NCBI RefSeq assembly: GCF_041206865.1
Contig: NZ_JBGEDP010000001.1
Coordinates: 5,642,001-5,706,000 of the forward strand
DNA length: 64,000 nt
Direction: 5' to 3'
Source: Mycobacterium sp. HUMS_12744610
Lineage (GTDB): Bacteria > Actinomycetota > Actinomycetes > Mycobacteriales > Mycobacteriaceae
In this document: one piece after another, positions 45,054-53,988 of the stretch
Numbering within the stretch: the first letter of the stretch is position 1
How the letters are laid out: every line of letters begins with the position of its first letter
Made by a program: the position numbers and the translations under genes
The notes under the pieces: generated by a model
What the model was told of the DNA's origin: nothing
Databases searched by the model: none
Seen by the model: only the letters and a program-made list of their open reading frames with translations

Positions 45054-45988
45054 TCGCCCCCACCGGATCCCGGCGCCGCTTTGAGATATCGTCGCATCGC
45101 CAACCGCGGGAAAGCATCGACATGATCCCCGACACGCGATCCGCTGCAGTTGTGCGAATGGCCCTCAGCGGCAGCATCGTTGAGCGTCGCGAATTCGACG
45201 AGGTGTTGTCGGTCATCGCGTCCCGGCTGCAATCGGCATCGGGTGTCGGCTTGGCGGTGGGGTCGGTCAACCTCGACCACTTGGGCCATTTCCACAACGT
45301 CAGCGCGGCGCCCGTCGGCGCGCTGGAATGGCTGTTTCTGGCCGACGGCATGCCGATCGCCTGGCGAGGCCGGCTGCTCACCGGCAAACGGTGGCCTCGA
45401 ATCACCGGCACAGACCTGCTCCCCAGCGTGCTGCTGTTGGCCGAGAGGACCGGTCAGCGGGTCGGCTTCTTCGGCGGCAGCGTCGAGACCCACCGCCTGC
45501 TCTCCGGTGTTCTGCGTGAACGTTTTCCGGCACTTGCTATCTCAGGAATGTGGGCGCCGGACGCACGCAGCATCGCGTCGTCCTCCGCCGAGTGGGTTGC
45601 GGCGATCCGCAATGCGCGCACCGACATTCTGATCGTCAGCCTCGGCAAGCCGCGGCAGGAGCAGTGGATCGACCAGCACGGCTGCGCGTCGGGCGCGCGG
45701 GTCTTCCTGCCGTGCGGCGCCGCGATCGGCCACTTGGCGGGCAACGTCAAGCGGGCTCCCGGCTGGATGCAGGACTGCGGACTCGAATGGCTCTTCCGGT
45801 TGATCCACGAGCCCCGCCGGCTGGCGCGCCGCTATCTGCTGAACGGTCCCATCGCTTTACTGCGCGTGACACGGGCACAGCTCATCCGCTACCCGGGCGC
45901 GCATCGCGCGGTCACGCCGGTCGGCGCCTGCGCCGACCCGTCCGGCACCGGCCAAGTTTGGGTGCAGTCCGAAACGACGAGTGTGTAG
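45047..45988 (+). CDS. WecG/TagA/CpsF family glycosyltransferase
   Basis: A 313-residue GT26-type enzyme that adds the second sugar (often an N-acetylmannosamine-type residue) to a lipid-linked intermediate. Typical motifs are present: VGSVNLDHLGHF, a GTDLLPSVL helix, GFFGGSVETHRLL, and VSLGKPRQEQWIDQHG with the family's G-x-P-x-QE core, then LPCGAAIGHLAGNVKRAP. The start ATG 45047 has AAGAAGG upstream; ATG 45122 is an alternative. It precedes the initiating phosphoglycosyltransferase by 16 bases. Confidence 0.9.
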   Translation: MLIAPTGSRRRFEISSHRQPRESIDMIPDTRSAAVVRMALSGSIVERREFDEVLSVIASRLQSASGVGLAVGSVNLDHLGHFHNVSAAPVGALEWLFLADGMPIAWRGRLLTGKRWPRITGTDLLPSVLLLAERTGQRVGFFGGSVETHRLLSGVLRERFPALAISGMWAPDARSIASSSAEWVAAIRNARTDILIVSLGKPRQEQWIDQHGCASGARVFLPCGAAIGHLAGNVKRAPGWMQDCGLEWLFRLIHEPRRLARRYLLNGPIALLRVTRAQLIRYPGAHRAVTPVGACADPSGTGQVWVQSETTSV

Positions 45989-46004
45989 GCACAGGTTGAC
46001 GGCG

Positions 46005-47510
46005 ATGACCTCAGTAATCCAGCGGCCGACGAACGGTTCACCGGTCACCGCTTGTCCGACACCGCCGCAGGGTCGAAATACCCGGCAGCGCTGGCAGATC
46101 CGGTATTCGCACCGGATACGTGCCACCGATTCGCTGATCGTCTGCGGGTCGGTGATGCTCGCCCAATACCTGCGGTTCGGCACCTACCCGGAACTTTCGG
46201 GTTACCCGGGCCCGCTGATGACGCTGTTCTCATTGGTTTTCATCGGTCTCTGGCTGTCGTGTCTGACGATATTCAGGACAAGGTCGACGCACGTCATCGG
46301 AGCTGGGATCGACGAGTATCGACGCATCTGCAGCGCGTCGTTCTGGACGTTCGGAATCATCGCGATGGTGACGCTCCTCGCCAGGATCGAGCTGGCCCGG
46401 GGCTATCTGGCCGTTGCCCTTCCCGTCGGCACCATCGGACTATTGACCAGTCGCAGCATGTGGCGCAGATACATCTGCGCCAGGCGTGGGCACGGCGAGT
46501 ACCAGACGGCGGTATTGGCGATCGGACACCGGCGCGAGGTTTCACGCATGGTGCACGAAATGCAGCGCAATCCAGTCGACGGTTACGTCGTCGTCGGGGT
46601 GTGCATACCGGGATACGGTCCCCCCCGCGGCGAATCCCTGACGGCCGGATACCGCGAAGTACCCATCCTCGGCGACGAATCCCACGCGCTGGACGCGATC
46701 ACCTGCTGCGGTGCGGACGCCGTGGTGGTGACCCAGACGGAGAAGTTAGGTTTCCACGCGATCAGAAACCTGATGTGGCAGTTGGAAACGACGGATGTGG
46801 ACCTCACGGTGTCGCCGGGGGTCGTCGACGTCGCCGGGGCACGGTTGACCCTGCGGCCCATCGCCGGATTCCCGCTTCTGCATGTCGAGAAGCCGCGATA
46901 CGAAGGGACCCAGCGATTTCAAAAGCGCGCGTTCGACTTCTTCTTCGCGCTGGCAGCGCTCTGTGTATCGTCGCCGCTTCTGGTCGCGTGTGCGATCGCC
47001 ATCAAGCTGACGAGCAGAGGACCTGTCTTCTACCGTTCCGAACGCATTGGTCTCAACGGTCAGCCCTTCACGATGCTGAAGCTGCGCACGATGACGACAG
47101 GCGCCGATACCCAAGTCGACCGTCTGCTGCACCTCAATGAGGGAGCCGGCGGGATCTTGTTCAAGATGCGTGACGACCCGCGCATCACACCCGTCGGCAG
47201 AGTGCTGCGCCGCTTCAGCCTCGACGAACTTCCCCAGTTCATCAACGTGCTGAAACAGGAGATGAGTGTGGTCGGGCCACGGCCGCCATTGCGGCGCGAA
47301 GTCGAGAACTACGACCGTCATGTCAATCGGCGGCTGCTGGTGAAGCCGGGCGTCACCGGAATCTGGCAGGTAAGCGGCCGTTCAGAACTTTCCTGGGACG
47401 AGTCGGTCCGGCTGGATCTGTCCTATATCGACAACTGGTCGATGGCGGGCGACCTCATGATCATCACCAAAACGGTGAAAGCGGTATTGGCAGGCCACGG
47501 GGCATACTAG
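46005..47510 (+). CDS. Polyprenyl glycosylphosphotransferase (WbaP/CpsE-type initiating enzyme)
   Basis: A 501-residue membrane enzyme that transfers sugar-1-phosphate from a nucleotide sugar to undecaprenyl phosphate, the first committed step of lipid-linked polysaccharide synthesis. Order: about four N-terminal transmembrane segments (to residue 150), a Rossmann-like CoA-binding-type domain (AVLAIGHRREVSRMVHEMQR), a fifth hydrophobic segment (FFFALAALCVSSPLLVACAI), then the catalytic domain with KLRTMTTGAD, DDPRITPVGRVLRRFSLDEL and VVGPRPP. The full-length polytopic form suggests a WcaJ/WbaP-like enzyme. It starts at ATG 46005. Confidence 0.94.
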   Translation: MTSVIQRPTNGSPVTACPTPPQGRNTRQRWQIRYSHRIRATDSLIVCGSVMLAQYLRFGTYPELSGYPGPLMTLFSLVFIGLWLSCLTIFRTRSTHVIGAGIDEYRRICSASFWTFGIIAMVTLLARIELARGYLAVALPVGTIGLLTSRSMWRRYICARRGHGEYQTAVLAIGHRREVSRMVHEMQRNPVDGYVVVGVCIPGYGPPRGESLTAGYREVPILGDESHALDAITCCGADAVVVTQTEKLGFHAIRNLMWQLETTDVDLTVSPGVVDVAGARLTLRPIAGFPLLHVEKPRYEGTQRFQKRAFDFFFALAALCVSSPLLVACAIAIKLTSRGPVFYRSERIGLNGQPFTMLKLRTMTTGADTQVDRLLHLNEGAGGILFKMRDDPRITPVGRVLRRFSLDELPQFINVLKQEMSVVGPRPPLRREVENYDRHVNRRLLVKPGVTGIWQVSGRSELSWDESVRLDLSYIDNWSMAGDLMIITKTVKAVLAGHGAY

Positions 47511-47522
47511 GTGGAGTCAAAC

Positions 47523-48074
47523 ATGCCGACCCATAACCGGAACACTCCAGCGCAGCAACCGATTCACCGCCCGGTTTGCCGGTCGCCGTTTCTCGCGCCG
47601 CCACCGTGTGCCCAACCCCCGCGCAGGCACCGCGGCCGAGTCGGCGCAATCGTCGGCGCCGCCTTTCTGGTCGCCGGGATCGCGACGATTGCCGTGTTCT
47701 CGCGCCTGCAGAGCAGCGACTTCAGTTCCCAGGACCGGCACTATCTGGCGGTGATCCGCAATCCCTGCGAACACAGCGAGGTCTTGGACACGACTCGTTG
47801 CAGCAGTTGGGGCCAGCAGCGTTGGCACTGGCCGGATGACAAAACACTGGTCGAGGATGCAAACGACGTCTGCGCGGCGGAGGCCGATGCCCAGTGGGAG
47901 GTGAAGATCCGGACCGGCGGCAGCTTGATCGCGGCACGCCATCCCGCTTTCTTCGATTTGCAAGTTGGGGTGGAGGAGGTCGCCGCGCGCAATGTCTATT
48001 GCCCGAACGTGATTGCGCCCGCCGGCGAGAGCCCCGACCTCGCTGCGGCGATCGGGCTCAAGGGGACGCCGTGA
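47523..48074 (+). CDS. Small single-pass membrane protein, hypothetical
   Basis: About 183 residues. A Pro/Arg-rich cytoplasmic N-terminus, one transmembrane segment (GAIVGAAFLVAGIATIAVFS) and an extracytoplasmic domain with several Cys (NPCEH, TTRCSSWG, DVCAAE, NVYCPN), which likely form disulphides. The DRHYLAVI start and the VCAA...YCPN spacing loosely resemble the mycobacterial DUF732 fold, but this is weak. GGTGGAG lies 6 bases before ATG 47523; GTG 47511 directly follows the previous stop and is the alternative. Position suggests an accessory role in the polysaccharide pathway. Confidence 0.65.
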   Translation: MPTHNRNTPAQQPIHRPVCRSPFLAPPPCAQPPRRHRGRVGAIVGAAFLVAGIATIAVFSRLQSSDFSSQDRHYLAVIRNPCEHSEVLDTTRCSSWGQQRWHWPDDKTLVEDANDVCAAEADAQWEVKIRTGGSLIAARHPAFFDLQVGVEEVAARNVYCPNVIAPAGESPDLAAAIGLKGTP

Positions 48075-48339
48075 CGGTTTGTGTCACCTACGCAGCCTTG
48101 CCGCGCCGCTGCCCCTACCACCGCTCTCCGAGCGTCTGCACTGCCGGCGACGGTGCCCTGCCCGCGAAGTGTGGGCCGGCTTCGATGTAGGCATCTCGGC
48201 GGCGCCCGGGCAAAGCCACGCGTCTAGGCCATGTCGGCCGCACCGCCGTACGTCGGCGACCGCCACGAATTCGCGCAGCGGGCGACCGCCTTCTGGTTTA
48301 TTAGAGGTGCAAGCCGTCTGAGCAGACCTCTGAGCAGGT

Positions 48340-49830
48340 ATGGAGAACACGAGGTGGCCCCCGGTCATGACTGAGCCGACCGCACCCGGAACCGACGCGC
48401 CGGCGATACCCGTCGCGCGGCTGGCCCATGCGTTCTCGGTCCAGCTGGTCTGCCGGGTACTCGGGATGCTGGCCTCGGCAGTGTCGGTGGCGATGACCGC
48501 GCGGTTCCTGGGTCCCGGACGCTACGGCCAGCTGACCGTGGCGGTCGCGTTCGTCGGCATGTGGATCAGCCTGGTCGACCTCGGTATCGGTCGCGTGATT
48601 GTGCGCCGCGTCGCCGCCGGGGGCGCCGACCTCGAACGACTCGTGCGGGTCTACAACGGATTGTCCCTGGTGTACTGCGTGCCGTTGGCGGCATTGGCAG
48701 CGGGCTCCGGGTTGCTTCTCTATCACGATCACGACGTGCGCGTGATGCTTGTGGTGTTGTCGGCACAGCTGCTCATGTTGACGATGACGACACGGCTGGA
48801 GCCGGTTTTTCTGGTCACCGTGCGGTTTTCCGCGGTGGCCGTCTCCGACCTCGTCAGCCGACTGGCCACGCTGGCCGCGGTGACTTTTCTGGTGTTCGAA
48901 CGCGAGGACGTCATCTGGTTCGCGGTCGTACAGCTGATTCCGACAGCGTTGCAAGTTCTGATCCAGAGCCATGCGGCCGGACGGCACGTGTCGTTGCGAC
49001 CGGTCTTCGCGCCGCGGGAGGCTGCTGATCTGTTGCGGGACAGCTTTTTTCTGATGGGAGTGACGGTAGTCACCGTCCTGTACTGGCGCGTCGACGGGGT
49101 GATCTTGTCTTTGGTGAACACGCATACGGAGGTCGGCGTCTACGGGCTGGCCTTCTCGATCGCGATCAACACCCTGATCGTGGCGGTGTTCTTCCTCAAA
49201 TCCACACTTTCGACTGCCACGGAGCTGTTTTCGCGTGATGTCGTGGCATTTGCCGGGTTCATCCGCCGCAGTGTCGAGTTGATGTATTTTGCGGCGGTCC
49301 CGATCGCCGTAGTCGGCGCGTTGGTCGCCGAACCTCTGACCGCATTGTTCGGCAGTCAGGCGTTCGTGGAGCGCGGCGCGCCGACGCTGACGTTGCTGTT
49401 GACCGCAGTGGCGCTGCGCTTCGTCACCACCACCCTCGGCGAGGGCCTGTTCGCCAGCCACCACCAGCGGTTCTGGTTCGGTTTGTCCGCCGCCACCTTG
49501 GCGATCAACGTCGTGCTCAACCTGGCTCTCGACGGCAGATTGGGCGCCGTGGGGGCGGGTGTCGCATTGGTGTGCACGGAAGCGTTCAACATGACCGTCG
49601 CCAGCTGGTGGCTGCGCCGCCAGTGCGGTTACCGTACGCCGGTGCTGTTCTTACTGCGGGTGCTGATACCGACGGGAGCGAGTGTCGTTGTGACGGAGCT
49701 CCTTTCGGGTCAGCACGTGGTACTGGTTCTGGCCGCCGCGGCCATCGTCTACCTCGCCACCAGTGCGGCCGTCGGCCCGCTCACCTGGTCGACGATGTCC
49801 TCCCTGCGCCGGATGCAGGCGACGCCATGA
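48340..49830 (+). CDS. Wzx-like polysaccharide flippase (MOP superfamily)
   Basis: A 496-residue protein with about 12-14 hydrophobic segments. The N-terminus has RLAHAFSVQLVCRVLGMLAS and TARFLGPGRYGQLTVAVAFV, the usual start of the polysaccharide transporter family. It should flip undecaprenyl-linked repeat units to the outer face of the membrane. The start is ATG 48340; ATG 48367 after GAGGTGG is also possible. Its stop overlaps the start of the next glycosyltransferase (ATGA). Confidence 0.9.
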   Translation: MENTRWPPVMTEPTAPGTDAPAIPVARLAHAFSVQLVCRVLGMLASAVSVAMTARFLGPGRYGQLTVAVAFVGMWISLVDLGIGRVIVRRVAAGGADLERLVRVYNGLSLVYCVPLAALAAGSGLLLYHDHDVRVMLVVLSAQLLMLTMTTRLEPVFLVTVRFSAVAVSDLVSRLATLAAVTFLVFEREDVIWFAVVQLIPTALQVLIQSHAAGRHVSLRPVFAPREAADLLRDSFFLMGVTVVTVLYWRVDGVILSLVNTHTEVGVYGLAFSIAINTLIVAVFFLKSTLSTATELFSRDVVAFAGFIRRSVELMYFAAVPIAVVGALVAEPLTALFGSQAFVERGAPTLTLLLTAVALRFVTTTLGEGLFASHHQRFWFGLSAATLAINVVLNLALDGRLGAVGAGVALVCTEAFNMTVASWWLRRQCGYRTPVLFLLRVLIPTGASVVVTELLSGQHVVLVLAAAAIVYLATSAAVGPLTWSTMSSLRRMQATP

Positions 49831-49874
49831 CCCGTCGGGAGCGGGCCTACATGACCCGTCGGGAGCGGGCACAG
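49827..49874. repeat. 24-base tandem duplication over the start of the fusion glycosyltransferase
   Basis: Units 49827-49850 and 49851-49874 share their first 20 bases, ATGACCCGTCGGGAGCGGGC, and differ at the end. Each begins with an ATG in the same frame. Confidence 0.9.
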
Positions 49875-51878
49875 ATGAAGCGCCAGATGGACCGCGCCTA
49901 TCTGCGCCAACCGGCCGGCGCCGGCGTCGCGCCGCATTCCGAGCGCCCGCTCGCCGTGCTGATCGTGTCCCACGCGCCCCACGAATTGCTCGAGATGTGC
50001 CTGAGCAGCGTCGCCGAGCAGGTACCCGAACTACCGGTCTACGTCCACTGCAGCGGCGCCGACGCAGATCCCCGTCGCGAGCAACTCGCCACCCTGTTCC
50101 CCACGGTCCACTGGGTGCCGCAACAGGAAAACCTTGGCTCCTCCGCAGCGTTCAACGCGTTGGTGGCACAGACGCCGGGCGGCACAGACCTGTTGTTGCT
50201 CAATCCCCACTACCGCCTACAGAGCCCGTTGGACCGCACCCGTGAGTTGCTGCGCCGGCCCGGCGTGGCCGCCGTTTCGCCGATGGTTCGTGACGACGCC
50301 GCACCCGGTCGAGAGCCGTGGGACTGTGCGTCACGTCGCCGGACACTGATTCGCTCGCTGGTCGCGGCCGCCGGCTACGCCGAACCGCTCCGCGGCACCC
50401 CCTTGTCACACCTTCATGCCCGGCAGCCTCCCGAATCGGAAAGCATAGCAGGCCATCTGAGCGGCAACTGCCTGGCGATCAGTCGGGCGGCGTGGGACGC
50501 GATCGGCGGTTTCGACGAGGAATTCCTCTGCCACGGTGAGGAAGCCGATTGGCAGGCCCGTGCCCGCGGGGCCGGCTGGCACATTCTGCTGGCCGACGAA
50601 CTCGGCGCAGTCCGCGCCCAGCCGGCGCCCGGCGCGGCCGGGCGCGGAACCGATTCCACGGTCGGTCGCCCAGCGGCTGGTGATCGCCGCGACCGGGATG
50701 TGGAACGCACCAACATCGCCCTGCTACTCGAACACCAGGCCGGCGTTCACGCCGCGGACCTGTTTCTGGTCGGCACGACGCTGCTGGAACGAGTGCAGCG
50801 CCCGAAAACAGCTGTGCGGTGCCGTGATCGCCGCCGCACAGATCTGCCGGCGATCGTGATCACCACCAACCGCCTCGTCTACGGGGGCGCCGAGCGGCAA
50901 AAAGCCCTGCTGGCCACGGAGTTGGACCGCCGCGGCTACCCGGTCACCATCGTGTGCATGCAACGCTTCGGCCCTTTGATCAAGGAAATTCCCCAGGGCG
51001 TGCGCGTGGTGCGCCAGCCCTGGTGGGCGCCGCTCGTCGACCTGCCCACGGGTCCGGCGGTGCTCATCAGTGGCGACACCAACACCGAGACGGGCTTCGC
51101 CACGTTGTGGCGCGCGGCATCCCGCGATCGGCGCTGGTTGGTCGCTCCGCATGTCCCTCCCGAGGAGGACCGGCCGATCTACTCCAGGCCGCTCACCGGG
51201 GCGATGTGCCGCGCGGACGGTTTCGTTCTACTGGCACAACGTCATTGGGACATGCTTACGGCTACTCATCGGCTCAGCGGACGGTGCTTCACCGCACCCA
51301 ACGGCGTCGCCTGGACCGGCTCGCCGCCCCCCCGCGTCCGGGCGGCCGGCGAGCCGCCACACCTGGTGATGCTCTCGCGGATCGTCGAGCACAAAAACCC
51401 GCATCTGTTGATCGACGCGCTGGGCGGCCTCACCGATGCGCGGTGGAGGCTTTCGATCTTCGGTGACGGTCCCGATCGGGAGCGCTTGCAGGCCCTCACC
51501 CCCGCCGGGCTGCGAGATCGGGTGCGGTGGTGCGGATGGTCAACCGGCCCGGGACCCGCACTGGCCGACGCCGATCTGCTCTGCGTCCCGAGCCGATCCG
51601 AGGCGTTCCCGCTGGTGATTCTCGAGGCCATGGCTCGGGCCGTTCCGGTTGCCGCGTCGGCGGTCTGCGCCGTTCCGGAGATGCTGGATTTCGGAGCAGC
51701 CGGCTTTGTCGTGGAGCCCGTGTCGGTGTCGGGATGGCGGGAACACCTGGCCCGGATCCTGGCAGACCCCGCCATTCTGCCGTCCGTTGGCCTCCGCGGC
51801 TTGGAACGCATGCGCAAGCACTACACGGTGGACGCGATGACCGATGCCTATCTCGACGCCGTCAACGCCGTACTGTGA
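49827..51878 (+). CDS. Two-domain glycosyltransferase (GT2 then GT4)
   Basis: A 683-residue fusion. Residues about 45-270 form a GT2-like domain (LAVLIVSHAPHELLEMCLSS, LLLLNPHYRLQSPL, GNCLAISRAAWDAIGGFDEE with the E/D-rich acceptor site). Residues about 345-680 form a GT4 domain (VITTNRLVYGGAERQKALLA, LVMLSRIVEHKNPHLLIDAL, FGDGPDRERLQAL, PSRSEAFPLVILEAMARAVP). It could add two consecutive sugars to the repeat unit. The start overlaps the flippase stop. A 24-base tandem duplication repeats MTRRERA at the N-terminus, giving a second possible start at 49851. Confidence 0.88.
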   Translation: MTRRERAYMTRRERAQMKRQMDRAYLRQPAGAGVAPHSERPLAVLIVSHAPHELLEMCLSSVAEQVPELPVYVHCSGADADPRREQLATLFPTVHWVPQQENLGSSAAFNALVAQTPGGTDLLLLNPHYRLQSPLDRTRELLRRPGVAAVSPMVRDDAAPGREPWDCASRRRTLIRSLVAAAGYAEPLRGTPLSHLHARQPPESESIAGHLSGNCLAISRAAWDAIGGFDEEFLCHGEEADWQARARGAGWHILLADELGAVRAQPAPGAAGRGTDSTVGRPAAGDRRDRDVERTNIALLLEHQAGVHAADLFLVGTTLLERVQRPKTAVRCRDRRRTDLPAIVITTNRLVYGGAERQKALLATELDRRGYPVTIVCMQRFGPLIKEIPQGVRVVRQPWWAPLVDLPTGPAVLISGDTNTETGFATLWRAASRDRRWLVAPHVPPEEDRPIYSRPLTGAMCRADGFVLLAQRHWDMLTATHRLSGRCFTAPNGVAWTGSPPPRVRAAGEPPHLVMLSRIVEHKNPHLLIDALGGLTDARWRLSIFGDGPDRERLQALTPAGLRDRVRWCGWSTGPGPALADADLLCVPSRSEAFPLVILEAMARAVPVAASAVCAVPEMLDFGAAGFVVEPVSVSGWREHLARILADPAILPSVGLRGLERMRKHYTVDAMTDAYLDAVNAVL

Positions 51879-52933
51879 ACGCCTCTCGAGTGCTGTGGCT
51901 TTCGCCGTGGATGCGGTCGCTGGCGCGCGTGCAGGCCGAAGCTCTGCGGCGCCGGGGAACCGACGTACTGTTGGTGACCACCGACCAGCATCCGGAGTCC
52001 GACGCCGCGCGCGACTACGAACTGGTGCTCGACCCGGGTTTGCGAACCGCCGCGTCGTGGCCCGCTATCGTCTCGGCCCGGCGGCGCGTTCGCGAATTTC
52101 GACCCGACGTGGTGATCACCGAACTGGTGCGCGATCCCCGCTGGATCGCGCTGGCCGGCCGGACACCGCGGATTCAGCTGGTGCACGACGCCGGCCCGCA
52201 CGACGCCATAGAACAGCGGCGGGCCTACGAACCGGTGATATTCGACCGATGGGGCGCCCGCTCGGCCGCCACCCTCAGCTACAGCGAGTACGTCGCAACC
52301 GCCGTCGCCACTCGCCGCGACGTAGCCGGCACGCATGTGTATGTGTCGCCGCTCACCAGCGACCTCGACCCCACGCTGGTCCCGCCGCTGGTGGGGCCGC
52401 AAGGACGGCACGGTTTCGCCATGGTCGGCCGGCTCTACCCGTACAAGAACGTCGATGTCGTGCTGGCCGCCTGGCAACGACACGTCGACGGCGGCGGCTG
52501 GCGCGGCGACGACCTCACGCTCATCGGCGACGGACCTGGGTACGAGGGCGCCCTACCCGAACACACGTACCGGCTCTCCGGCTGGTACCGCTACCGCGAC
52601 GTCGTGGCGTTACTGGCCGCCGCTAAAGGGTCGGTCATCCACTACCGGCGTGCCTCACAAAGCGGCGTTCAGGTGCTCTCGATGCAGCTGGGCGTGATGC
52701 CGATCGTCTCCCCCGCCGGCGGCCTGCCCGAATACCAGCCTCCTGGCTGCCCGCCTGTCGGTGTGGACGACGTGGCCGGGCTCGCCGCCACCTTCGATGC
52801 CCTGGCAGACCCGTTCACCGCGGCGACCCAGGGCGCCGCGGCGGCGCGCCACTACGCGCGCCGATTCGCCGTCGACCGCGTCGTGGATCGCTTGCTGGAC
52901 GTCATCGCCGAGGTGCTGGCCGGTGCGGTGTGA
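51875..52933 (+). CDS. GT4-type glycosyltransferase
   Basis: A 352-residue GT-B glycosyltransferase starting at GTG 51875, overlapping the previous stop by 4 bases. The C-terminal donor domain has GFAMVGRLYPYKNVDVVLAA, TLIGDGPGYEGAL and SQSGVQVLSMQLGVMPIVSP, where the usual EGFGL/E-x7-E motif is altered to a Ser/Gln-rich version, so it is divergent. The N-terminal acceptor domain begins RVLWLSPWMRSLARVQAEAL. It is the last gene of the forward run 45047-52933. Confidence 0.82.
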   Translation: MNASRVLWLSPWMRSLARVQAEALRRRGTDVLLVTTDQHPESDAARDYELVLDPGLRTAASWPAIVSARRRVREFRPDVVITELVRDPRWIALAGRTPRIQLVHDAGPHDAIEQRRAYEPVIFDRWGARSAATLSYSEYVATAVATRRDVAGTHVYVSPLTSDLDPTLVPPLVGPQGRHGFAMVGRLYPYKNVDVVLAAWQRHVDGGGWRGDDLTLIGDGPGYEGALPEHTYRLSGWYRYRDVVALLAAAKGSVIHYRRASQSGVQVLSMQLGVMPIVSPAGGLPEYQPPGCPPVGVDDVAGLAATFDALADPFTAATQGAAAARHYARRFAVDRVVDRLLDVIAEVLAGAV

Positions 52934-52954
52934 CGGCAAAATCGGCATACCCGT

Positions 52955-53908
52955 TCACCCCTTCTGGGCGACCAGCGCGACATTGTCCGAGAAAAGACCG
53001 AGCTTGCACAGCAATGTGCCACACCAGCGGCGCAACGCAGACGCGGGCAACAGCCCCAAAATCTTTTCGACTGACGACTCGATCCGCAGGAATAAGAATC
53101 CCAACTTGTCAGAGTCAGCGAAATTTCCGGCGCCCAGGATCGTCGCGAGCACACGAAATCTCCGGGGCACGAAACCACAGTAGACGGAGACGAAACCGGC
53201 CCGCCGCACCGCCTCGGCCAGTTCGCGGTTCGTATATTCTTTAAGGTGCATCCCTTGCGGTTCGGCGATTTTGAAAACACGAGAAACGTCGTGTGGTCCG
53301 GTAAATCTGTTCGGCGTGTTGAATACATATCGCCCACCCTTTTTCAGGATGGAGTGGACGCCCCGCAAATGCCAATCCAGATCGTCGGGATGAAGATGTT
53401 CGATCACTTGATCTGAGACCACGGCATCGTAAGTCCCGGCTGGCTCGAACGTGCCCAGGTGCACACCGTCCGACCTCCCCCAGGAAAGGTTCGGGGGCGC
53501 GTCGGCCACCAGCGCTTCTCCGCGTTTGCCGGTGATCTCGCTCCCCTTGCAGTGGTGACCGTTGCGGGCTAGGTACACAATCAGTTCCCCTTGCCCGGAT
53601 CCGATTTCATAGACCGACTTCGGCGGTGGACCGACTAATTGCAACCATCTCGCGAATCTTTCAGTGGGCGGTGCGGTGTCGGCATCGCCGGAGAACTTGT
53701 TGAGCCAGTCCAACTCGTCGTACAGCCGCGTGTAACAACGATCGAAGACGCCCCATCTTTCGCCGGGGGCGGATTGAAGCAATTCTGCCGTCAGTTGTCT
53801 CTCAAGCTGCCAATGATGCAAAATCATCTGCCGGGTGATATCGACCTCGGCCGGGATGTCGTAGATCTTCTTGTAGCGGGCGATCAACTTTTCTTCCCTG
53901 GGTTCCAT
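52955..53908 (-). CDS. SAM-dependent methyltransferase
   Basis: A 317-residue class I methyltransferase. SAM motif I is VYEIGSGQGELIVYLARNGH near residue 98; the later motifs AVVSDQVIEHLHPDDLDWHL and LKKGGRYVFNTPNRFTGPHD are typical of O- or C-methylation of small or sugar substrates. A helical N-terminal region (residues 1-90) and a C-terminal extension flank the fold. ATG 53908 was chosen; the upstream frame is Arg-rich shadow sequence. It is convergent with the GT4 gene, with 21 bases between stops. It probably methylates a sugar of the repeat unit. Confidence 0.85.
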   Translation of the reverse strand: MEPREEKLIARYKKIYDIPAEVDITRQMILHHWQLERQLTAELLQSAPGERWGVFDRCYTRLYDELDWLNKFSGDADTAPPTERFARWLQLVGPPPKSVYEIGSGQGELIVYLARNGHHCKGSEITGKRGEALVADAPPNLSWGRSDGVHLGTFEPAGTYDAVVSDQVIEHLHPDDLDWHLRGVHSILKKGGRYVFNTPNRFTGPHDVSRVFKIAEPQGMHLKEYTNRELAEAVRRAGFVSVYCGFVPRRFRVLATILGAGNFADSDKLGFLFLRIESSVEKILGLLPASALRRWCGTLLCKLGLFSDNVALVAQKG

Positions 53909-53988
53909 CAAGCTTCTATCCCTAGCTTCGCGATGAGCGGCCAACGGCGCGGGACGCGGTACTGCGTGAACACCCCGACGTCGATATT

